DNA from: an uncultured Alphaproteobacteria bacterium
GTDB lineage: Bacteria > Pseudomonadota > Alphaproteobacteria > HIMB59 > GCA-002718135
Reading direction: 5' to 3'
Assembly (NCBI GenBank): GCA_902518895.1
Contig: CABYHL010000007.1
Location: 1 to 51,928, forward strand
DNA: 51,928 nt
A model generated the notes under the pieces. That model saw only the letters and a program-made list of their open reading frames with translations, did not search any database and was not told the DNA's origin. Numbering within the stretch: the first letter of the stretch is position 1; each line of letters opens with the position of its first letter. Positions 17,730 through 25,678 of this stretch are shown here, one piece after another. The translations under genes and the position numbers were made by a program.

Positions 17730-18737
17730 ATGACAATAATCTCAAAATATGTAGCTTTAAAAAATTATATACCAACTGGCTTACCCAAAGAAGAGGATTT
17801 TGAAATTAAATCTAAAACTTTAGAATTAGATAAAACGAATAATATTCATGTTCTTAATTCATGGATATCTGTTGATCCGTATATGAGAGCAAGAATGACA
17901 GAACGTAAAAATTATAAACCACCCTTTTTACTAGGCGAGGAAATGGAAGGTTATGCAATTGGGTCAGTCCAAAAATCAAAAGATTCACAATTTAAAGAAG
18001 GAGATGTAGTTTTCAGTAATTTTGGAATGAGAGATAACTTCATTTGCAAAGGCGGTGATTTAAAAAAAATAAAAAATTCCAATCTTCCATTGCAAACTTA
18101 TCTAGGACCTTTAGGCATGACAGGTCAAACAGCATATATTGGTCTTTTTAATCATGGGAATATACAAAGGGGACAAAGTATTCTTGTATCTTCTGCAGGT
18201 GGAAGTGTCGGATCAACAGTTTGTCAAATTGCAAAAAATTTAGGATGTAAAGTTTATGCTAGTACAGGATCAGATGAAAAAGTTGATTGGTTAAAAAATG
18301 AATTAAATGTTGATGTGGCATTTAATTATAAAAAAATTGATAACCTAGTTCTTCACTTAAAAGAAATTTGTCCTGAAGGATTTGACTTATACTTTGATAA
18401 TGTAGGAGGTGATTTTTTAGAGTCTGCAATTTTTCGAATGAAAAATTTTGGAAGAATTATTATTTGTGGAAGAATATCTCAAATGAATTCAACTTCTGCT
18501 CCTGCTGGACTAAAAAATATGGCTCACGTATTAGTAAAAAGATTAACAATAAAAGGTTTTTTAATTTTTGATCATGAAAATGATAATGAGCCTTTTGAAT
18601 CTGATATGCGAAATTGGATATCAGAAGGAAAAATAAAATTTAAAGAAACAATTTATGAAAATATAGAAAATGCTCCTAAAGCATTTATAGATCTACTTAA
18701 TGGTAAAAATTTAGGCAAAATGTTAGTTAAAATTTAA
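17730..18737 (+). CDS. MDR-family NADPH-dependent reductase, CurA-like
   Basis: A zinc-free medium-chain dehydrogenase/reductase of 335 residues, resembling leukotriene-B4 dehydrogenase / curcumin reductase (CurA/YncB). It shows ISVDPYMRARM in the N-terminal domain and LVSSAGGSVGSTVCQIAKNLGCKVYAS as the Rossmann motif (about 150-175), where AGGSVGS replaces the usual AAAGAVG. Such enzymes reduce enone double bonds with NADPH. It starts 2 nt after cdhA and probably belongs to that transcript. Its role in carnitine breakdown is unclear; it might detoxify or reduce an unsaturated by-product such as a crotonobetaine-like compound. Its stop abuts the stop of the convergent regulator gene. Confidence 0.8.
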   Translation: MTIISKYVALKNYIPTGLPKEEDFEIKSKTLELDKTNNIHVLNSWISVDPYMRARMTERKNYKPPFLLGEEMEGYAIGSVQKSKDSQFKEGDVVFSNFGMRDNFICKGGDLKKIKNSNLPLQTYLGPLGMTGQTAYIGLFNHGNIQRGQSILVSSAGGSVGSTVCQIAKNLGCKVYASTGSDEKVDWLKNELNVDVAFNYKKIDNLVLHLKEICPEGFDLYFDNVGGDFLESAIFRMKNFGRIIICGRISQMNSTSAPAGLKNMAHVLVKRLTIKGFLIFDHENDNEPFESDMRNWISEGKIKFKETIYENIENAPKAFIDLLNGKNLGKMLVKI

Positions 18738-20177
18738 CTAAATTGTAACGTAGGGAGACGTCCCTCGATATTTTATATCTAATTTAAGTTCTTTATCAAT
18801 TGGAGGAAAAGCTCTTTGCTGACATTCCACCCTAGGGCATATCCTACACGAAACTCCAATTGGCATTTGTAATTTTTTATTATTTAGATCAATTCCTTCA
18901 GAATAAATTAGATCTTTAGCGTATTTCATATCACAACCTAAACCAATAGAAACAAAACTTTTAGGCATTCCATGTTTTTCAATTCCTTTCTCAAAAGCTC
19001 TTGCTATACAAAAATATACTCGTCCATCAGGCATTTTAGATATTTGAGGATGAATTTTTCCAGGATTCAAAAATGCAGTATACACATTCCATCTAGGACA
19101 AGAACCTCCATGTCTTGGTATATGAATACCAGATAAAGAAAATCGCTTTGATACATTTCCAGCAATATCTGTTTTTAAAAAATGAAATGGCACTCCTTCG
19201 TTTCCAGGTCTTTGAAGATTTGTTAATCTATGTGTAACTTGTTCAAAACTACAAGCATAATGATGCATCAAAATTTCCACATCATATTTATGCAATTTAG
19301 CACTCTTTAAAAAATCGTTATAAGGCATCATAAATGCAGCCGCGTAATAATTTAGTAAAGATAGTTTAAGCAAAGGTTCTACTTCTTCTGATTCGACGTT
19401 ATTATCTTTAATAACTTTATTGATAACATCATTAGCTTCTAAATAAGCAACTTGTGATGCTAAATGAAAGTTTCTTGATGTATAAGTTAACATTTCTGAA
19501 AGATAAAAAATCTTTGAATTTTCATCAAATCTTTTAACTATTTTTTCATCTTCGTTTATGGTTACTATTTTAACTTCAATTCCATGTTTTTCTTTAAGAT
19601 AAAGTGATAATTTAGATCCAGAACCAATGTTAGGTCCAGTTTCAAGACCTATTTCTTTTCTTAGATTTTCAGAACTTACTTCTAAATCATGAAAGTAATT
19701 TTTATTTTCTTGAAGAATATCTGAAACGATTTCTACAGGTAGTCTTGTTGGTTTTTCAATTTGATTTGCATTGACATCCATCGTTTCAAGTCGATTTTGC
19801 ATATCTTCTTTAAAACTTTTAAAAGAATCATTTATTGTCAGTAATGCTTTAGCTATGTTAGGATTTGAACCAATAAAGTCACTTGTGTCGTGATTGGTTA
19901 TCTTTAAATCATCAAAAATCTCATTGCTTAAAACATCCATTACGTCTGAAAGAAGTCGTTTGCTAGATTCTGTTGAGAAGTCTTTAATTGATAAATCTAA
20001 TTTATCAGCTGCTTTAATTAGTAAGGAAAGTGGTATTTTTCTTTTTCCACTTTCAATTAAATTTAAATAACTAGGAGATATTCCAATAGTTTTTGATAAT
20101 TCAGCTTGTGAAAAACCTTTACTTATCCTTTGTTTTTTTAACCGTGGGCCAAAATTTATGTCAGATTCAATATTCAT
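18738..20177 (-). CDS. XRE-family regulator with IrrE-like and cysteine-rich domains (RamB/ScfR-like)
   Basis: A transcriptional regulator of 479 residues: an N-terminal helix-turn-helix (about 12-66, FSQAELSKTIGISPSYLNLIESGKR), a degenerate ImmA/IrrE-type central region without HExxH, and a C-terminal DUF2083-type domain. The last domain carries HGGSCPRWN and GVSCRICPRVECQQRAFPP, whose cysteines could bind a metal. RamB, MccR and ScfR of this family sense acyl-CoA and control acetate, propionate or glyoxylate metabolism. It is probably autoregulated, since direct repeats sit at its start codon (20178-20195) and near the divergent small gene. The acetyl-CoA and acetoacetate chemistry of the nearby carnitine genes would fit such a sensor. 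Confidence 0.85.
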   Translation of the reverse strand: MNIESDINFGPRLKKQRISKGFSQAELSKTIGISPSYLNLIESGKRKIPLSLLIKAADKLDLSIKDFSTESSKRLLSDVMDVLSNEIFDDLKITNHDTSDFIGSNPNIAKALLTINDSFKSFKEDMQNRLETMDVNANQIEKPTRLPVEIVSDILQENKNYFHDLEVSSENLRKEIGLETGPNIGSGSKLSLYLKEKHGIEVKIVTINEDEKIVKRFDENSKIFYLSEMLTYTSRNFHLASQVAYLEANDVINKVIKDNNVESEEVEPLLKLSLLNYYAAAFMMPYNDFLKSAKLHKYDVEILMHHYACSFEQVTHRLTNLQRPGNEGVPFHFLKTDIAGNVSKRFSLSGIHIPRHGGSCPRWNVYTAFLNPGKIHPQISKMPDGRVYFCIARAFEKGIEKHGMPKSFVSIGLGCDMKYAKDLIYSEGIDLNNKKLQMPIGVSCRICPRVECQQRAFPPIDKELKLDIKYRGTSPYVTI

Positions 20178-20195
20178 TTACAAAATTTACAAAAA
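20178..20195 (-). promoter_or_regulatory. Tandem TTTGTAAAT repeat at regulator start
   Basis: Read on the minus strand, two copies of a 9-nt direct repeat (TTTGTAAAT TTTGTAAAT) run into the ATG of the XRE regulator. They match in sequence and spacing the pair at 20268-20285 in front of the divergent small gene, and resemble the TTTGCAAA-type half sites reported for RamB. This suggests an operator for autoregulation. The repeat is seen; the binding is inferred. AT-rich composition makes a chance match of one unit easy, but two equally placed pairs are unlikely. Confidence 0.6.
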
Positions 20196-20267
20196 TAATA
20201 AATTCAAAGTAATTTTCTTTACATTAAAACTAAAGAAAACTCTAGTTTTTTTTTATTTTATTATGTA

Positions 20268-20285
20268 TTTGTAAAATCTGTAAAT
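20268..20285 (+). promoter_or_regulatory. Tandem TTTGTAAAA/TCTGTAAAT repeat before small gene
   Basis: Two 9-nt units (TTTGTAAAA TCTGTAAAT) end directly at the ATG of the 59-residue gene, mirroring the pair at the start of the divergent regulator. It probably binds the same XRE protein. The position over the start codon suggests repression, or a leaderless message whose promoter overlaps. Binding is inferred. Confidence 0.55.
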
Positions 20286-20465
20286 ATGAACAGTAAATTA
20301 ACAGAAAATATTAATAACCAAAAAGAAAGCCTAGAGCAGAGTTCTATTGAGAAAAAGGTTCTTGAAGGATCTATAGACTCAAATTATGACCTTAATCTTG
20401 CTGATGGTATCGAAGCATACTACAGCGAAAGATACGGTTGGACTCTTAGAAGAAAAACGATCTAA
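20286..20465 (+). CDS. Small protein of 59 residues, unknown function
   Basis: A short open frame from ATG 20286 to TAA 20463-20465, in the gap between the XRE regulator and the GMC gene. The N-terminal two thirds are polar and rich in Asn, Glu and Ser; the C-terminus, GIEAYYSERYGWTLRRKT, is aromatic and basic. No signal peptide or membrane segment is visible. It is divergent from the regulator and carries the same repeat in front of its start, so it is probably a target of that regulator. It could be a small effector or a protein partner. I do not recognise a family. Coding status is supported by the regulatory symmetry and amino-acid composition, not by known homology. Confidence 0.6.
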   Translation: MNSKLTENINNQKESLEQSSIEKKVLEGSIDSNYDLNLADGIEAYYSERYGWTLRRKTI

Positions 20466-20485
20466 TTAAATTAGATTTTATCTAT

Positions 20486-22087
20486 CTAACTAACGGTACT
20501 CTTTATTTGGTCGTAAGCTTTTTCAGCAATCATAATAGTTGTTGCATTCAAATTAGCACTAACAATATCTGGCATTACAGAAGCATCAACAACTCTTAAA
20601 TTTTGAATTCCATGAACCCTTAGGTCTTGGTCTACAACTGAAGTTTTGTCCTCACCCATTTTATTTGTGCATGACGGATGATACGCAGATTCAGATGTAT
20701 TTTTAATAACTTCATCTAATTCATTTTGATTAGATACATTCTTCCCAGGCCTAATTTCTGTGCCAACATATTCTTTAAGTGCTTTTTGAGACAAAATTTT
20801 TTTAGCAATTCCTACACCTTCTCTCATTTGTTTTAAATCGTCTTCATGCTTAAGATAATTAAATTGTATTTTAGGATCATCTTTATAGTTATTTGATTTA
20901 ATTTTAACAAACCCCCTACTTTTTGGTCTATTTGGACAAACATGAAATTGAAAAGCTTCAAAATTAGGATTTTCTAAACCATGATTAATAACTAAGTAGG
21001 GAAAAAAATGAAATTGTAGGTTTGGGTGATTATATGATTTGTCAGATTTAACAAAACCTCCTAACTCTAAGTGTGAGTTTGCTAACCTACCTTTTTTAAA
21101 TAAAAACCATTTTGATCCTTCTATTGCTTGATATAGAAAATTTGTTGCTAAAGAATGTAATGTTTCATTTATTTTAGATTTATATTGAATATACATCTCT
21201 AAATGATCTTGTAAATTTTCTCCCACCCCAACTAAATTATTAATTACTTCTATTCCCAAGCTTTTAAGATACGTTTCATTACCTATTCCGGATAATTGAA
21301 GAATTTTAGGTGAATTAATTGAACCAGCGCAAAGTATAACTTCTTTATTGGCTAAATAATTATTGGTTATATTTTTTTTAATCGTTTCAACACCAATTGC
21401 AGTTTTATTTTTAAAAAGAATTTTTTTAACATCAATATTATTTATTATTCTTAGATTTTTTCTATTTTGTATTGGTTCTAAATATGCCTTAGCAACACTT
21501 TGTCTTACACCTTTGTTTATTGTTACATCAAAAGTTCCAAAACCTTCATTATCAGTATTATTAGAGTCATTAAATATTTTATATCCAGCTTCTTGTGCAG
21601 CTTCTAAAACTTTTTTAAATAGAGTGTATTTTTTATCTATGTTTGATTTATTTACTTTTAATGGCCCCTCTTTACCTCTTATATTACTATCATGAGACCA
21701 AGTTTCTAATTTTTTAAAAAAAGGTAAAACTTTTTCATATGACCAATTAGTTAAACCACTTGAAGACCATCTATCAAAATCCTCTTTATGACCTCTAGCA
21801 AAAACCATGCCGTTATGTGATGAACATCCTCCAATCATTTTACCTCTTGGACAATATAAAGATCTATTATTTAGAAATGGTTCAGGCTCTGTATAATATT
21901 TCCAATTATACTTTGGATCATGCATTGCATATAGAAGTGCGCTTGGCATATCAACTTTCCAAGTTTTACTCGATGGACCAGCTTCTAATAAAATTACGGA
22001 ATTCTTTGATTGTGAAGACAATCTGTTAGCTAAAACACAACCTGCTGATCCTGCACCAACAATGATGTAATCAGCGTTGTTATCCAC
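20486..22087 (-). CDS. betA: GMC-family oxidoreductase, choline-dehydrogenase-like
   Basis: An FAD-dependent alcohol dehydrogenase of 533 residues. It has the FAD motif IIVGAGSAGCVLANRLS (about 8-24), the GMC signatures PRGKMIGGCSSHNGMVFARG and GSINSPKILQLSGIG, and the catalytic-His motif SAYHPSCTNKMG, which is typical of BetA. BetA oxidises choline via betaine aldehyde to glycine betaine. The start codon is GTG (22085-22087), sharing one base with the SDR stop. It is the last gene of an operon with an SDR and an ABC importer. A second GMC paralogue lies at 38873. The alcohol substrate is not proven, and other quaternary-amine or polyol alcohols are possible. Confidence 0.78.
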   Translation of the reverse strand: MDNNADYIIVGAGSAGCVLANRLSSQSKNSVILLEAGPSSKTWKVDMPSALLYAMHDPKYNWKYYTEPEPFLNNRSLYCPRGKMIGGCSSHNGMVFARGHKEDFDRWSSSGLTNWSYEKVLPFFKKLETWSHDSNIRGKEGPLKVNKSNIDKKYTLFKKVLEAAQEAGYKIFNDSNNTDNEGFGTFDVTINKGVRQSVAKAYLEPIQNRKNLRIINNIDVKKILFKNKTAIGVETIKKNITNNYLANKEVILCAGSINSPKILQLSGIGNETYLKSLGIEVINNLVGVGENLQDHLEMYIQYKSKINETLHSLATNFLYQAIEGSKWFLFKKGRLANSHLELGGFVKSDKSYNHPNLQFHFFPYLVINHGLENPNFEAFQFHVCPNRPKSRGFVKIKSNNYKDDPKIQFNYLKHEDDLKQMREGVGIAKKILSQKALKEYVGTEIRPGKNVSNQNELDEVIKNTSESAYHPSCTNKMGEDKTSVVDQDLRVHGIQNLRVVDASVMPDIVSANLNATTIMIAEKAYDQIKSTVS

Positions 22088-22869
22088 TAATTCATTCTTT
22101 CAGTATTTCCATCAACAGTCATGATTTGACCAGATACATTTTCTGAGGCATCGCTCAATAAAAATAAAGCCATTGATGCAATATCTTCCTTTTCTACAAA
22201 TGTATTCAATGAAACCATTGACTCTAATTCTTTTCTCACTTTTTTGCTTGTTGATTTAATTAATTTAGCTTTTGCATTTATTACTCTGTCCATTCTATCA
22301 CCATTCACTGCACCTGGACAAATTGCATTTACTCGTATTTTAAATTTTCCAAGCTCAACGGCTAGTGTTTTAGTTAATCCAATTATTGCCCATTTACTTG
22401 ATGTATATGGTGAACGTTGTGCATAACCAAATAAACCAGCAGTTGAAGATAAATTAATTATTGATGCCCTTTTAGTTTTTTTTAAAAAAGGAATAGCAAA
22501 TTTAGTATAATAAAAATGTGAACTTAGATTAGTTTTAATTGTGTTATCCCATTCATCAATAGAAATATTCTGGAGATACTTTGTAGGTCCTGCAATTCCT
22601 ATATTATTTATTAGTCCATCAATTTTTTTTAAGTTTTTTAGGGAATTAAAATATGCCTTAATATCTTTTGGATTAGTGCAGTCTAAATGTTGAGCAAATA
22701 TTTTATTATAATATTTTTTATTTGAATTTATTTTATCAATTTTTGATTTATTTATATCAGATAAATATACTTTACCACCTGAATTGATTATTTTATTTGC
22801 TATTGCAAAACCTAAACCATCTGCACCAGCAGAAATTACATAATTTTTTTTACTCAGATTTATTTTCAT
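22087..22869 (-). CDS. Short-chain dehydrogenase/reductase with altered glycine motif
   Basis: A classical SDR of 260 residues: NNIG, catalytic Ser in NLSSTAG, and YTSSK for the YxxxK pair, then NAICPGAV and a C-terminal SGQIMTVDGN. The nucleotide-binding motif reads SAGADGLG (13-20) where TGxxxGxG is usual, so the first glycine is alanine; Asp39 after the second beta strand (LSDIN) points to NAD(H) preference. It overlaps the upstream small gene by 4 nt and betA by 1 nt, so it surely belongs to this operon. Substrate unknown; an alcohol or 3-hydroxy acid linked to the imported compound is likely. Confidence 0.85.
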   Translation of the reverse strand: MKINLSKKNYVISAGADGLGFAIANKIINSGGKVYLSDINKSKIDKINSNKKYYNKIFAQHLDCTNPKDIKAYFNSLKNLKKIDGLINNIGIAGPTKYLQNISIDEWDNTIKTNLSSHFYYTKFAIPFLKKTKRASIINLSSTAGLFGYAQRSPYTSSKWAIIGLTKTLAVELGKFKIRVNAICPGAVNGDRMDRVINAKAKLIKSTSKKVRKELESMVSLNTFVEKEDIASMALFLLSDASENVSGQIMTVDGNTERMN

Positions 22870-23135
22870 TTATAGATATTATTTATCTCTTTTTTAGAAA
22901 TATATCCAATAATTTTACCTTTATTATCAGTAACTACTATTGTTAAGTTGTCTTCAAGAATTTTATTTTTAAAATTTTTTAGTTTTATATTTTGATTTAC
23001 CTTGTAAATAGAACCTAGTGTCAGGTTATCTTTATTAAAATTGTTCTCACTTATCATTATATTTTTTGCTTCTAGATTATCTATTCTATTTTCTTTGCTA
23101 GAAAAAAAATTAAGTATAAATTTAAATATATTCAT
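22866..23135 (-). CDS. Small protein with half-CBS-like C-terminus
   Basis: An 89-residue protein encoded between an ABC ATPase and an SDR, overlapping the SDR by 4 nt (ATGA). The N-terminus is hydrophobic and basic (MNIFKFILNFFSS). The C-terminal half ends in IVVTDNKGKIIGYISKKEI, the pattern that closes a CBS repeat (VVDxxGKxxGxIs). A full CBS pair is about 120 residues, so this would be a single degenerate unit. CBS modules regulate some betaine ABC importers, and this one could act in trans on the nearby transporter. The CBS resemblance is weak and otherwise the family is unrecognised. Confidence 0.6.
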   Translation of the reverse strand: MNIFKFILNFFSSKENRIDNLEAKNIMISENNFNKDNLTLGSIYKVNQNIKLKNFKNKILEDNLTIVVTDNKGKIIGYISKKEINNIYK

Positions 23136-23154
23136 TATTTAAAATATAGATTTA

Positions 23155-24768
23155 TTAGGAAGATCTTTTATTCAGAAGATTAGTTAACCAATCAGGATCC
23201 ATTTCTGGGACTGAAGACAATAACAGTTCTGTATAATCAGGGTGTGGGGGATTTAAGATTTTACTTTTTAATCCTTGTTCAACTACTTCACCTTGATACA
23301 TAACTACTATTTCATCGGAAATAGCTTTAACAGTAGCAATATCATGAGTAATAAAAATGTAAGTCACTCCAAGATCTTTTTGAAGTTTTTGTAAGAGTTT
23401 TAAAATTCCTTCTTGAACAATTTGATCCAATGCTGAAGTAACCTCGTCACAAATAATTAGATCTGGATTAGCAGCTAGAGCTCTAGCAATACAAATTCTT
23501 TGTTTTTGACCTCCTGATAATTCAGATGGCAGTCTATCTAAAAAAGATTCATCTAATTCAATCATTTTTAACAATTCAATTACTTTAGCCTCACGCTCTT
23601 TTCCTTTTACTCCATGGTAAAATTCAATTGGTCTTCCAATTATTTCATCAACAGTTTGTTTAGGATTCATTGCTGTATCAGGCATTTGAAAAATTATTTG
23701 AATTCTTCTTAATTCTTCTTTTGATCTTTGCTCAAGTTTTGGAGATAATTTTTTTCCATCAAATATAATTTCTCCTTTGGTTTGAGGCAGTAAGCCTGTT
23801 ATCACTCTAGCAGTTGTTGATTTTCCTGATCCACTTTCTCCAACTATTGCTACAGTTTTACCCCTAGGAATATTAACAGAAACATTATGCAGAACTTTTG
23901 ATGAGCCATAAGCTGCATCAATATTTTTAATGGACAACATATAATCTTCATTCGTTTCTTCAGGCTTGATAAGTGATCTTACTGACCATAGTGATTTGGT
24001 ATATTCTTCTTTAGGGTTTGATAGCATCTCTCTCGTTTCAGACTCTTCAACTTCTTCTCCATATCTAAGAACTTTAATTCTATCAGCCATTTGAGCAACT
24101 ACAGCTAAATCATGAGTAATATAAATTGCTGCAGTATTAAATTTATCTACTATTGATCTCATAGCAGACAAAACTTCAACTTGAGTAGTTACATCAAGAG
24201 CAGTTGTTGGTTCATCAAAAATTATTAGTTCTGGTCTTGGTGACATAGCCATAGCAGTCATAATTCTTTGTAGTTGACCCCCAGAGACTTGATGGGGATA
24301 TCTCTCACCAATATTTTCCGCATCTGGTAGTTGCAGTGACTCATAAAGTTGCACTGCATCTTTTCTTAAAACTTCAGTAGGATTTATCTTTGCTCTATTA
24401 GCTGCACTAATGGTTTGATCCATCAATCTATGAGCAGGATTAAAAGATGCTGCAGCTGATTGTGCAACATATGAAATTTTCGTACCCCATATTTTTCTTT
24501 TTTCAAATTCCGTTAATTTTGCAAGATCTGTGCCATTAAAGAGTATTTCACCTTTAATAATTTTGCAACCTGGTTGAGTGTAACCCATTGCTGCTTTTCC
24601 CATAGTCGATTTTCCAGCACCACTTTCTCCAATTAATCCTAAAATCTCACCTCTGTATAAATTTAGATCAACACCTTTTAGTATTTTATGCCATCTCTCA
24701 TCTGAAAATCCATCAATATGAATATTCTTCATTTCTAAAAGAAGTTCTTTTTTATTATTTGATGTCAT
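23155..24768 (-). CDS. Fused double ATP-binding protein of oligopeptide-type ABC importer (DppD-DppF)
   Basis: Two complete ABC domains in one chain of 537 residues. The first has GESGAGKST (about 45-53), VSGGQLQR, LIIFDEPTTALD and THDLAVV. The second has GESGSGKST (about 312-320), LSGGQKQR, LIICDEVTSALD and THDIATV. Each ends with the oligopeptide-type C-terminal region (here PHPDYTELLLSSVP). Fused forms like this are known in YejF/GsiA-type importers, so a heterodimeric DppDF pair is not needed. It overlaps the permease gene by 14 nt. It energises uptake of the solute captured by the divergent binding protein at 26865. Confidence 0.93.
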   Translation of the reverse strand: MTSNNKKELLLEMKNIHIDGFSDERWHKILKGVDLNLYRGEILGLIGESGAGKSTMGKAAMGYTQPGCKIIKGEILFNGTDLAKLTEFEKRKIWGTKISYVAQSAAASFNPAHRLMDQTISAANRAKINPTEVLRKDAVQLYESLQLPDAENIGERYPHQVSGGQLQRIMTAMAMSPRPELIIFDEPTTALDVTTQVEVLSAMRSIVDKFNTAAIYITHDLAVVAQMADRIKVLRYGEEVEESETREMLSNPKEEYTKSLWSVRSLIKPEETNEDYMLSIKNIDAAYGSSKVLHNVSVNIPRGKTVAIVGESGSGKSTTARVITGLLPQTKGEIIFDGKKLSPKLEQRSKEELRRIQIIFQMPDTAMNPKQTVDEIIGRPIEFYHGVKGKEREAKVIELLKMIELDESFLDRLPSELSGGQKQRICIARALAANPDLIICDEVTSALDQIVQEGILKLLQKLQKDLGVTYIFITHDIATVKAISDEIVVMYQGEVVEQGLKSKILNPPHPDYTELLLSSVPEMDPDWLTNLLNKRSS

Positions 24769-25678
24769 CTTTTAATCCGCTTGTTATGTATAAATACCAA
24801 TCAATCACAAAATTAATTGCAAGAGCTAATAAAGCAATTATTGCAGCAGGTATTAGTGGTGTTAATCCAGCAGTAATATCATATTGGGCATATTGAATTA
24901 AAATTGCATTTTCTCTCACCATTGCAGCCCAATCAGCAGCTGGCGGTTGAATTCCTAAGCCTAAAAAACTTAAACTTGAAACTGTGAAAATAATAAAAAT
25001 AAATCTCACTCCAAATTCTACAATTAGTGGAGATGCTATATTTGGTAAAATTTCTCTAAAAATTATATAAGAAAGTTTTTCTCCTCTTAATTTAGCTACC
25101 TCAACATATTCTAATACAACTTGACCAACAGCTACAGATCTTGAAATTCTAAAAAACCTCGTTGATTCTAATACCCCTAGAATTAAAATTAAGTTTAAGT
25201 TACTTGGTCCAAAAACAGATAAAAGTATAAAAGTAAAAATCATTACGGGAATTGCCATTAAAGTATCAATAGATCTACTTAAAATTTGATCAATATAACT
25301 TCTATCTATTGCAGCAATTATTCCAAATATTGTTCCAATAAATAAAGCAATGGTGCAGGCTAAAAAACAAATTCCTAGTGTATTTCTTGAAGCAAATATT
25401 AATCTAGAAAGAATATCTCTTCCAATTTGATCTGTTCCTAATAAGTGTTCTCCACCCCAAGGCGCATATGCTACCGGGAAAACTTCAGCCTCACCATGTG
25501 GCGCAATAAAAGGAGCAAAGAATGCAGCAATAAGATAGATAGAAAGAACAATCATTCCAAACCAAGCAGATAAAGGAGCTTTAGAAAATGCTATTTTAAT
25601 TCTTTCAAATCTAGTTCTTCTTTTAGTTATATTACTAACTTCACCTTTTGCTGAATATGATTGTGTATTTTCACTCAT
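24755..25678 (-). CDS. ABC importer permease, DppC type
   Basis: An inner-membrane permease of 307 residues with a cytoplasmic N-terminal tail, about six membrane segments, the HLLGTDQIGRDILSRLIFASRNTL motif region that is diagnostic for DppC/OppC, and the EAA loop (VEVAKLRGEKLSYIIFREILPN). It overlaps dppB by 4 nt (ATGA) and the ATPase gene by 14 nt. With the DppB-like partner it forms the channel for a peptide-like solute. Confidence 0.92.
   Translation of the reverse strand: MSENTQSYSAKGEVSNITKRRTRFERIKIAFSKAPLSAWFGMIVLSIYLIAAFFAPFIAPHGEAEVFPVAYAPWGGEHLLGTDQIGRDILSRLIFASRNTLGICFLACTIALFIGTIFGIIAAIDRSYIDQILSRSIDTLMAIPVMIFTFILLSVFGPSNLNLILILGVLESTRFFRISRSVAVGQVVLEYVEVAKLRGEKLSYIIFREILPNIASPLIVEFGVRFIFIIFTVSSLSFLGLGIQPPAADWAAMVRENAILIQYAQYDITAGLTPLIPAAIIALLALAINFVIDWYLYITSGLKDDIK

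Noticed and set aside
21363-21695. Antisense open frame within the GMC gene
   Set aside because: Shadow of a well-supported flavoprotein; composition is that of reverse-translated hydrophobic codons.
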